A DNA stretch of 64,000 bases from Pararge aegeria (Eukaryota > Arthropoda > Insecta > Lepidoptera > Nymphalidae), in assembly GCF_905163445.1 (NCBI RefSeq), contig NC_053184.1, positions 1,984,001 through 2,048,000 of the forward strand, given 5' to 3'. Each line of letters begins with the position of its first letter. Positions within the stretch are counted from its first letter, which is position 1. The notes under the pieces were generated by a model. That model was not told where the DNA came from and ran no database searches. It was given only the letters and a program-made list of their open reading frames with translations. Position numbers and translations under genes: made by a program. Shown here one piece after another: positions 1-12,200 of the stretch.

Positions 1-73
1 TTTACATATTCTTTAAACTACATACTTGAAATACATACATTTTGAATTTGATTAAAATTTAACGTATTCTCAC

Positions 74-232
74 CTGCGTCATAAACCATCGGAATGGTTT
101 GCACTGAAGTTTTTTCCGTAGCGCCTTCTGCTCGGAAATGTCTCCGGGGTCTATCCGCAGGTAGTGCGACCTTCTCTTGTACAGGAACGAAGCGTATTCG
201 TCCATCCACACTTCCGCCACTCTTCTGTAGTT
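74..232 (-). CDS. GALNT exon 8: end of catalytic domain
   Basis: Fifty-three codons: NYRRVAEVWMDEYASFLYKR, then SHYLRIDPGD and LQCKPFRWFMTQ. This is the conserved RVAEVWMDEY segment and the C-terminal rim of the catalytic domain just before the linker to the lectin domain. Acceptor TTCAG, donor GTGAGA at 73-68. The next exon lies left of base 1. Confidence 0.93.
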
Positions 233-3200
233 CTGAATGAGAAGTTTTAGTGTTAGTAAAGCTTATTGTGACAGAGCTCGTCCGGGGAAGTATTACCGCC
301 TTGTTTATTTCTGCTGCTAAGCAATTTGCGATGCTGTGTTCCGGTCTGAAGGGCGTGGTTGCTGGTGTAAATACAGCAGGGCTAGGGCAGGCAGGAGACA
401 AAAAATATATCCCCCTGTTATATCCCTTTGTTATATCCCCTGACAAGGGATATAATCCACCTGCCAAAGCTAGGGAACATGGAATAATAATAATAAATAC
501 ATTACGACAATACACACATCGCCATCCAGTCCCAAAGTAAGCGCAGCTTCTGTTATGGGTACTAAGATAACTGATGAATATTTTTAATTTTAATATTCTT
601 ATAATATATAGATATAGATTAGCAACCAGACACTGAAAAACATTCGTGTTCCTCACACAAATAGTGCCCAGTTGTGGGAATGGAACCCACGGACTTGGAC
701 TCAGAAAGCAGGGTCGCTGCCCACTACGCCAATCGGCCGTCGTAATTTATACGTTGTATAGACGGATCGTTTACACAATCACACGCCTATACACTCGAAA
801 GGGTCACGCAGATGTATTCAGTATATCGGGGCACACACACATTTTCTATCAAAGTTAGTAGTAGTTGCATAAAAATAATAATTTCGCCACTGGATGCTAT
901 TTTGGCTCATAGTGTTCAAGCTAAATTTATACTAAAATTTATGTAGGTACTTTTTAGTTGTTATAACAGTCGAAGTCCGAGTTCCGAAGTCGGTTTCTAA
1001 AATTCTTCTCTAGAATAGTCGTAATAGTCTGCGTGACCCTTTCGAGTGTATAGGCGTGTGATTGTGTGATGGACATGAATGGTGTTTATATGTAATCGTA
1101 TATAATAAGTATTTAAGTATATTATTCATAAAAATATTCATCAGTAATCTAAGTACCCATAACACAAGCTACGCTTACTTAGAAGCGATGTGTGAATTGT
1201 CATAGTATATTTATTTATTTATTAAATAAAAACCGAAATAATCATTCACAGGCTTTAGAGGTACATTTTTTACTGTCTCTGAGACTTATCTATGAAACCG
1301 AAACGCTAGGCATTCAATTTAGGCGTTGCCTAACTTTATTGAAAACGTGCATTAGTGTTAACTTACTATTTGTGAACTTGCTATCTTACATACACTATTT
1401 CATGTCTAAGGATGGCGTATTTTATAATGCACTAGCTGTTGCCCGCGACTTCGTCTGCGTTTGATTATGTTTTTTTATGTGGCATTAAATTTAGTTGTAG
1501 ATCTAAAAAACTTTTAAGTATTCATTATCGCTAAGCCTTTAATGAGGTTTGCTGCTGTCCGCTGAGGAGTTCTGTCCTCTATCTCCAATCACAGTTTGGG
1601 CAAAATTAAACACATATTTTAAACTCTATAGTACAAAAATAATTATTTAAATCGGTTATAATTTGTCGGAGTTATGGTGTAAAATAGTCAAACACTCGTC
1701 CCCTCGACCAACCAAAGGAACCGAGCATAATGTCGAGATAAAAAGTATCCTATATTACTTCTAAAACTTCCAAGAATATGTGTACAAAGTTTCATGAGGA
1801 TCGGTTAAGTAGTTTTTGCGTGAAAGCGTAACAAACAAACTTACATTTACATTTATAATATTAGTAAGGATTACGTTATGATGTAACTTAATTTTGATTA
1901 ATAGAGGAAAAAAATAACTCAGCCTCTTAAGAGAGATATGATGATGATAGTAAATGAATAACACTCACCCGTCCCACGAAGTCTCCGTGCCCAGGGTTGG
2001 GAAAGGGCGCGAACTTGCGGTAGATATGACCCACGCGGGAGCACGGCGCGTCGACCATGCGACCGCCGCATTGCCAGATCTGTGGGGGCGGGCGGATATC
2101 ATCAATCTACCAAGCTTCCCCGGCCTTTTTTTAAAATAGGTTATTGATATATATATATATATATACTAGCAAAACCCGGCAAAATTCGTACCGCGCATCA
2201 TTTTTATTTTTTGATTAATGTTATTATTTTAATACTTATTATCCTATTCCAGTCTAAGAGGAATCCAAAACATCAAATATCATAAACATTGGTCCAGCCG
2301 TTCTTGAGTTATAAATGGTGTAACTGACTTTTTATGTCAACTCACACGGGAACGCTGTCGAACGGGATAAACAGTATCCCATGTCCGTCTCCTGGCTCTA
2401 AGCTACCCACCCACCAATTTTCAGCCATATCGGTACAGCCGTTCTTGGGTTATAAATAGTGTAACTAACACGACTTTCTTTTTTATATATATATAGAAGA
2501 TATATATAAGGCTATCGGGCCGAACCGATAGCCTACCTGACGATTAATGCAAAACCATCGACAGAAAGCACAGCAACAATTCCCAAATGTAAGGAACACG
2601 TCCTGCAACGTAACGCCATTGTGTCCGTCAACATTAGTCGACCGTCGGACCGGAACACAGCAATAGCATAAGTGGCAGTGGGTAAGCATGGTGGTTTTAC
2701 TTCTTAGGACGAGGTCTGACACCAAAAGTATTCGAGAAATACTAAACTTTCCAAAAATGGACTTTCTACCTTCATACGAGACGTACTAAACTTGCATAAA
2801 AGACATTTGCGACCTGTATACGAGACGTACTAAACTTGTATAAAAGAACTTGCGACCTTTATACGAGACGTACTAAACTTGCATAAAAGACACTTGCGAC
2901 CTTCATACAAGATGTACTAAACTTGAATAAAAGACACTTGTGACCTGTATACAAGACGTACTAAACTTGCATAAAAGACACTTGCGACCTTCATACAAAA
3001 TGTACTAAACTTGATTAAAAGACACTTGTGACCTGTATACAAGACGTACTAAACTTGCATAAAAGACACTTCCGACCTTTATACGAGACGCACTAAACTT
3101 GCATAAAAGACACTTGCGACCTTCATACAAAATGTACTAAACTTGAATAAAATACACTTGTGACCTGTATACGAGACGTACTAAACTTGCATATAAGACA

Positions 3201-6200
3201 CTTGCGACCTTCATACAAGATGTACTAAACTTGAATAAAAGACTCTTGTGACCTGTATACAAGACGTACTAAACTTGCATAAAAGACACTTGCGACCTTC
3301 ATACAAGATGTACTAAACATGCATAAAAAACACTTGCGACCTTCATACAAAATGTACTAAATTTGCATAAAAAACACTTTTGACCTGTATACAAGATGTA
3401 CTAAACATGCATAAAAGACACTTGCGACCTTCATACAAGATGTACTAAACTTGAATAAAAGACACTTGTGACCTGTATACGAGACGTACTAAACTTGCAT
3501 AAAAGACACTTGCGACCTTCATACAAGATATACTAAACATGTATAAAAGACACTTGCGAGCTTTATACGAGACGTACTAAACTTGCATAAAATACACTTG
3601 CGACCTTCATACAAGATGTACTAAACTTGAATAAAAGACACTTGTGACCTTCATACAAGATGTACTAAACTTGCATAAAAGACACTTGCGACCTTCATAC
3701 AAGACGTACTAAACTTGCATAAAAGACACTTGCGACCTTTATACGAGACGTACTTAACTTGCATAAAAACACTTGCGACCTTCATACAAAATGTACTAAA
3801 TTTGCATAAAAAACACTTGCGACCTTTATACGAGACGTACTAAACTTGCATAAAAGACAATTGCGACCTTCATACAAGATGTACTAAACTTGAATAAAAG
3901 ACACTTGTGACCTTCATACAAGATATACTAAACATGTATAAAAGACACTTGCGAGCTTTATACGAGACGTACTAAACTTGCATAAAAGACACTTGCGACC
4001 TTCATACAAGATGTACTAAACTTGAATAAAAGACACTTGTGACCTTCATACAAGATGTACTAAACTTGCATAAAAGACACTTGCGACCTTCATACAAGAC
4101 GTACTAAACTTGCATAAAAGACACTTGCGACCTTTATACGAGACGTACTAAACTTGCATAAAAAACACTTGCGACCTTCATACAAAATGTACTAAATTTG
4201 CATAAAAAACACTTGCGACCTTTATACGAGACGTACTAAACTTGCATAAAAGACAATTGCGACCTTCATACAAGATGTACTAAACTTGAATAAAAGACAC
4301 TTGTGACCTTCATACAAGATGTACTAAACTTGAATAAAAGACACTTGCGACCTGTATACGAGACGTACTAAACTTGAATAAAAGACACTTGTGACCTGTA
4401 TACGAGACGTACTAAACTTGCATAAAAGGCACTGGCGACCTGCATACGAGATGTACTAAACATGTATAAAAGACACTAGCGACCTTTATACGAGACGTAC
4501 TAAACTTGCATAAAAGACACTTGCGACCTTCATACAAGATGTACTAAACTTGAATAAAATACACTTGTGACCTTCATACAAGATGTACTAAACTTGAATA
4601 AAAGACACTTGTGACCTGTATACGAGACGTACTAAACTTCGATAAAAGACACTTGCGACCTTCATACAAAATGTACTAAACATGTATAAAAGACACTTGC
4701 GACCTTTATACGAGACGTACTAAACTTGCATAAAAGACACTTGCGACCTTCATACAAGATGTACTAAACTTGAATAAAAGACACTTGTGACCTTCATACA
4801 AGATGTACTAAACATGCATAAAAGACACTTGCGACCTTCATACAAGATGTACTTAACTTGAATAAAAGACACTTGCGGCCTTCATACAAGATGTACTAAA
4901 CATGTATAAAAGACACTTGCGACCTTTATACGAGACGTACTAAACTTGCATAAAAGACACTTGCGACCTTCATACAAGATGTACTAATCTTGAATAAAAG
5001 ACACTTGTGACCTGTATACGAGACGTACTAAACTTGGATAAAAGACACTTGCGACCTTTATACGAGACGTACTAAACTTGCATAAAAGACACTTGCGACC
5101 TTCATACAAGATGTACTAAACTTGAATAAAAGACACTTGTGACCTTCATACAAGATGTACTAAACATGCATAAAAGACACTTGCGACCTTCATACAAGAT
5201 GTACTAAACTTGAATAAAAGACACTTGCGGCCTTCATACAAGATGTACTAAACATGTATAAAAGACACTTGTGACCTGTATACGAGACGTACTAAACTTG
5301 GATAAAAGACACTTGCGACCTTTATACGAGACGTACTAAACTTGCATAAAAGACACTTGCGACCTTCATACAAGATGTACTAAACTTGAATAAAAGACAC
5401 TTGTGACCTTCATACAAGATGTACTAAACATGCATAAAAGACACTTGCGACCTTCATACAAGATGTACTAAACTTGAATAAAAGACACTTGTGACCTTCA
5501 TACAAGATGTACTAAACATGCATAAAAGACACTTGCGACCTTTTTACGAGAAACTTGCATAAAGGACTAAACAAGCATTAAAAGATACTTGCAACCTGTA
5601 TACGAGGCGTACTTAACTTGCATAAAAAACACTAGAAGAGAGAAGCAGGTGGACAGCTCGCTCACAGTCCGGGTTGCCGTGCCTTTATGAACTTGTTTCG
5701 CTTTTCTTAGATGTGAAAACCTGAACCGAGTATTCGTTTCGGCGACAATGAAGCAGAGTAAAATTCGGTACTCGGCAAAACATGTACTCGGTACATTTAC
5801 AGTTTTCACCATTATACTTTTTGTAAACCTATTACTTTCACAAATGCTTTAGCAATAAGACCGCCTTTGCAACACAGCTGTATTGTATTTTCTCGTTTTT
5901 TTTGTAACATGAACTGTTACCACGTGTGTGAAATTAAGTTTTGTCATAAAAAATACAAACCTTAAAACTAAGCTCGTATTGTTCCCCGCCCCATATGTCT
6001 AGCCCCGGGTCGTACCCGCCAAGCTCCCAGAAGTATACTCGCGAAATGGCGAACAATCCGCCCGCCATCACAGGGCTCCTGTTACACACAAAAAACAGTG
6101 TTATAGCCCGCGCAGTTAAAAAATGTATGTATAAATGGCAGCCTACATCGTGCTATCTCACTCGTCAAATACTTCGTATTCGCGAAAGACCTATCGTGAC

Positions 6201-9200
6201 ATCGAACATGTTTTATAACTCAAATTCAATTTCTTTGTTCATGTAGGCCTATAACAGGCACTTATGAAGCGTACATACACCTCATACATATGATTGTAAG
6301 GGGATGGTGATAACTTCGTTTGCCAACTTAAACCCAAAGCTACGAGGGTTCCAAACGCACCCTGGTCTAAGAGCCGACAGCAAACTTAGCCGGGTAAATT
6401 TTTTTTTATCACCATCTCTTTTCTTAAATTTAGAAATGTTTTTATGAACGTACATTAAATTTTCAAATGTGTACTGACTATACACTGTCATTATTTTAAA
6501 ATCCTTATAATTATCTCTCAATGACTCTCTCGCACCCATTTTGTAGATCGAACGAACAGCCCTCTACTGCAGCACGAAAATAGTGCTAATATCAGCAGCA
6601 TTACCCCAAAGTAAATAATGTATAACATAAGTCAATTATGTAAGTAAATAAAACAATTAAGTAAATAGTGCACGTAAGTAAATGAAGCTAGTTAGTAAAT
6701 AATGCATAATATAAGTAATTAAGCCTGTTAGTAAATATTGTGAGTAACTAAATTATACAGGATGTTTGGTGCATCGTGTGCCAAATCGAATCTGATGATT
6801 GGAGGGGTCTTTGGCTATCTCTTCAGCCCTCGTAAAAAAATCTTGCTCAAACGGTTTTTTTTATACTGATTTTAAATTGTTTTTTTAAAAATTGTAAAAA
6901 TTCTACATTTAAATTTTAATAAAAAATAAAGTTGTTAAGTATTAATTAATTTTCTTTTTAATCTTTAATTTGTAACGTTTTACGCTTCTTTTGAAACTAG
7001 AATTACACGCCAGCAACATCTAGTTTTTGTTTTACAGCCCCGCAAAGTTTTTTTTACGTAAAAAAATAAGCTTGAACGTCAACTTTCGGTTTTAATAAAA
7101 AAAAAACTAAAAGTGATCATGTTCTTCCAATTTTTTTAAAACATCTCTGGACTGTCCCCTTTCTAATGGTGTGCAATATGCCATGAAAAGTAATTAGTAA
7201 CATCACTAATTTTCAAATTTTCTAAACTTGGTCGCAATTTTCTAATATTCAACAGGTGAAAGAAAAACAAGGGTTTGCGTAAATAACACTCACAATTCAC
7301 AAGGCAGATGACATTTTCTGTCTCTTTCATAAAGTTATACGCCCGTTGTTCGTTTAAACAGGCAAAAATAGTTTTTTCACTCTAGTGAAGCGAAATCTAT
7401 CTTCTATTCCTTTCTTGCATAGGGGAACTGCTCAAGGGGAATTAAAAAGATTTTTGGTTGTTGCAGGTCTTGAGGGTGGCGACTTTGACAGACGAATGCA
7501 CTTTTGTCGGTTTTTGTTACACACAGATGTGGATAATCCTGATTTTTTAAAAAGAATACTGTGGACTGACGAATCCAAATTTACCAGAGAAGGGATTCTT
7601 AACTTGCACAATTTACACCATTGGGCACCGAAACGGCAAAACCCACATGCCAAAAGACAGCAATCTTTTCAAAGACGGTTTAGTGTGAACGTTTGGGCAG
7701 GAGTGATTGGGAATCAGGTAATTGGACCGCACTACCTGCCTGATAACTTAAATGGCGATAATTATTTAGAGTTCCTGCAAAATGATCTGCCGGAATTATT
7801 GGCCGAGGTGCCCGTGTTTAATGAAGATGTGCCCATAGTATTTCAAAATGACGGCTGTCCCGCGCATTGGCGTTTAACTGTGAGGGAATACCTCGATAAT
7901 GTGTTCCCCAATTCGTGGATTGGGCGCGATGGGCCTATTGCATGGCCTCCACGTTCCCCAGACTTAACTCCGTTAGATTTTTATGTCTGGGGACGTGCCA
8001 AAGAGCTAGTATACGCCACAGAAGTCCCAACGAGGGAGGTACTAATACAACGCATAGAAGCGGCCTTCGGTACAATTAAGAACGAAATACGGCTTCGGAC
8101 TACAACTGTAACAATACGTCAAAGATGTCGGGCCTGCATTCGAAACAGGGGTGAACAATTTGAGCAGAATTTGTAAAAATTATGAAATAAATGTTTCAAA
8201 TGCAATGTATTATTTTTATTTCAAGTAAAACCTACGAAATTTAAAAATTTTACCTGCTTGTGAGTTTTATTTACGCAAACCCTTGTTTTTCTTTCACCTG
8301 TTGAATATTAGAAAATTGCGACCAAGTTTAGAAAATTTGAAAATTAGTGATGTTACTAATTACTTTTCATGGCATATTGCACACCATTAGAAAGGGGACA
8401 GTCCAGAGATGTTTTAAAAAAATTGGAAGAACATGATCACTTTTAGTTTTTTTTTTATTAAAACCGAAAGTTGACGTTCAAGCTTATTTTTTTACGTAAA
8501 AAAAACTTTGCGGGGCTGTAAAACAAAAACTAGATGTTGCTGGCGTGTAATTCTAGTTTCAAAAGAAGCGTAAAACGTTACAAATTAAAGATTAAAAAGA
8601 AAATTAATTAATACTTAACAACTTTATTTTTTATTAAAATTTAAATGTAGAATTTTTACAATTTTTAAAAAAACAATTTAAAATCAGTATAAAAAAAACC
8701 GTTTGAGCAAGATTTTTTTACGAGGGCTGAAGAGATAGCCAAAGACCCCTCCAATCATCAGATTCGATTTGGCACACGATGCACCAAACATCCGGTATAA
8801 GTGAATAATTAAAAAATGAACTAAATAAAAAAAATAAAAAACTTACATTAAATATTAATATGCAATATAAAAAATAACAAAAGTTACAAATTAAAATTTC
8901 TGCGTCCAGTTAGCCCTTCGTGGAGTTTAATATACAACTTGTATATTGGAGAGTCGTATCGATCTATTAGTGCTTCCAGAATGCCGTTACTGTTAATAAT
9001 ATTTGTAGTAAATACTTTACGTACGTAAATAAAACGCGTAGGTAAATAGCGTGCTTAAGTATATTATTTACTTACCTATATTATTCTTCGTTTACTAAAT
9101 CACATCCCAGTTTTATCACAACATGTAGGTACTTAATAGGAATCATTAAATACCGACCAACCATATGGAGTCGCATTGCGGGTCTATGCTCTAAAATAGG

Positions 9201-12200
9201 CTGAAAATGATGTTTATAACGGTGGCTACGCGTGCGTATATAATAAAGACCTGCTCTTAACAGATCCCTGAAATTAACACATTTACGAGAATGCATCAAA
9301 CATCTTATTTGTTCATTCAGAAGTTAACACATAAGAAAAGTTATACAATAGAACACCTGATCTGTCTATTCCTTAGGTCTCTACCAGTAAAGATATAAAC
9401 ACTGTACGTTAGTCCCCAACGTTTTCCCGAGAAACAGGTTATATCCCTTATTTCCCCTTTCTTGTCAAAGTATATTTATAGTTTCTCTTTTTAAAATTAT
9501 ATTTAAGCATAATATGAAATTTTATATGAAATTAAAGTTGGCAAAAAGTAACGTAGTATTTACATCCTCTTTTGGAAAAAGTTCATGAAAGTTTGACATC
9601 CTGTCTTCAAACTATTCGCATCTCTCTTCAGGTTGAAGAAGACGTTATAGTCCAGTCAGTCAAGACAATTAATTCATTATAATTCCAAAAGTTTTCAAAT
9701 TTTGATGTAAGGTCGGGAATGGTATTAAAACAAACTATAAAATTTTGCAACCTGTTCTGCGGTCCGGAACATTGTAAAAAATGCAATAAATGATAATTTG
9801 CTCAGTTCTTGAGACCAAAATTCCAAAAGTTCTGCAAAGATGGAGTGGTGTTAAATATATTATTTTACAACACGTGTCAAATTTGCAACCAATTTAAGTG
9901 TACGGAACATTTTTTGTTATAGGTATATTTTTCCGATATATGTGTCAAGTTTGCAGATCTTTTGGAACGTTTTCATTTAGTTTAATAAAAAAAACATTAA
10001 TTTTCAATAACAAAAAATGTTCCGTACACTTAAGATTGGTTGCAAATTTAATACGTGATATGAAATATTATATCGAAAACTTCCCCAAGTTTGCAGAACT
10101 TTGCGAATTTTTTTCACGACCATACAGCAAAAATTAATTTAATTGCAATTTTAACAATGTTCCGGATTGCGGACAAGGTTGCAAAACGAGATTTATTGTC
10201 GTCCCAATGTACCATTCACTTGACCGAAGTTTGAAAACTTTTGGAATTGTAATTAAATTTTCGATTTCGAAACTAAACCTTACTTCCTTAAATGACGCTT
10301 ACTGGGATAAGAAAATTATAAACGTAAGTTATATGTGTAGGTAAATAATAAACGTAACGAAACAAAACGCGTAATTAAATAACGTAAGTAAATAATTTAC
10401 TTACATTATTTACTAAGCGCGTTTTACTTACGTATGTTATTTATTAACTGGCTTAATTATTCACATTATACATGTACACTAACTAGCTTTATTTACTTAA
10501 TTGCTTTAATTACTCACATATATACCTTATGATATACATCATTTACTTACTAGCTTTATTTACTAAATTACATTATATATACTCTAAGAATATTGAAGTG
10601 AGAAAGTAAATAAAACGTTAAGTAAATAAAGTACACGAGCGAATCAACCAGTATCTTTCAAAATTATATCCCACTCTTATGTATCACCTATCAATATTAG
10701 GTAAAGTCTTATCACACTCCGGTCAGTAGTTAGAGTGAAAAAGTAATAACAAACATCCATCCATTCATCTTTGTGAACTTTCGCATTCATTGAGGGATAA
10801 ATTTAAAGATTTTAAAATAATGACAGTGTATAGTCAGTACATATTTCAAAATTTAATGTACGTTTATAAAAACATTTCTTAATTTAAGAAAAAATGTAAG
10901 AATAAACTTACAGTGCAATATACTAGGTTACATAAAATTCATAATTCGTTTAAAGGAAATTGCATACAATTCTATAATAAACTACCAATTGACATCTTGT
11001 AGATGTCTCTTAAAAAGTTCAAAGTTTGTATTAAACGTAAGCTTATAGAAAAGTCCTATTATGGTATAAAGGACCAAATGTAATCGATAAAAAAGCTAGG
11101 GTGTAAATTATTGCTCTAACCAGGTTGCTCTTCTAATAATTTAAAATGTCATTGTGAGATGGTGATAACAAAAAAAAAAACACCCGGCTAAGTTTGTTGT
11201 GGGCTTCTTCTTAGACTAGAACGCGTTTGGAACCCTCGTAGCTTTAGTTTTAAGTTTACGAATGTGGTTATCGCCATCATCTCACAACCGTGTAATTCTT
11301 ATGTACGCATCAAAAGTGCCACCTGTGGGCCTACTTTAATAAAGATATTTTTGACTTTGACTTTGACTTATATTATCAGGATTGATACTTGATGATAAGC
11401 GTTGATTATTTGGTTGACTTGAAAATTGAATTTTAGGCCAACATAATATTTGTGATTTTTATGTTACTACGCTTTTACTATGTTTCAAGGGCTCTGACAG
11501 ACAGACGGACGTATAAAATTTAACTCTAAAACCTCGCCTCGTTCGGTAAGTTATTAATTATACTTAACTAACGAGAAACGTGCGTATTTACTATTAACAT
11601 TTGAAAGGCGTTAGGTGTTAATAAATAAAATAAAAAATAAAATAAAAATAGTTTATTTGGGTAAATAAAATTACTTTAAACACTAATGGCTGGAGCCTTC
11701 TTTTAAGGGTTAATAAATCTGTCACCACAGAATCTTCAGGAGTATAGCAAATTAAGGTCAATTTTCAACGTTTATCATGGATTTCCGCAAAGTTATCCGT
11801 GCCGTGGCTAGTTACCACCTTGCCGACAAAGACGTGCCGCTAAGGGATTAAACGTTCCCGGGGTGTTATCGAAAACAATAAGGGTATGGTTTAAGTGTAA
11901 CTGCCTAACAGGTTAGCCCGCTACCATTTTAGACGGCCATCATCTCTTACCACCAGGTTAGATTGCAATCAAGGGCTAACTTGTAAAAGAATAAAAAAAA
12001 TGAGACCAATTTTTTTTTGTTAATGTTTATTTTGACGATTATCAATTGTTAAACTCCTTGTTGAGTGAAGTCTACCAAGACGGCCATTTGTTTTTTTGTG
12101 ACGCTTGAGAAATTAAAAAAAAAATCAGCTGGCCTAGTAATTTATGATGACCTCGTTATCAATACATGTTAGTAGGACGGGACTCTTTGATCAACCATAC

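Noticed and set aside
18..656. 212-codon minus-strand frame at the left edge
   Set aside because: It crosses GALNT exon 8 in the wrong frame and a SINE; only 232-74 in the other frame encodes the conserved RVAEVWMDEY segment.
2722..5632. CRISPR-like array
   Set aside because: Units are contiguous 44-bp tandem repeats with no unique spacers, inside an animal gene's intron.
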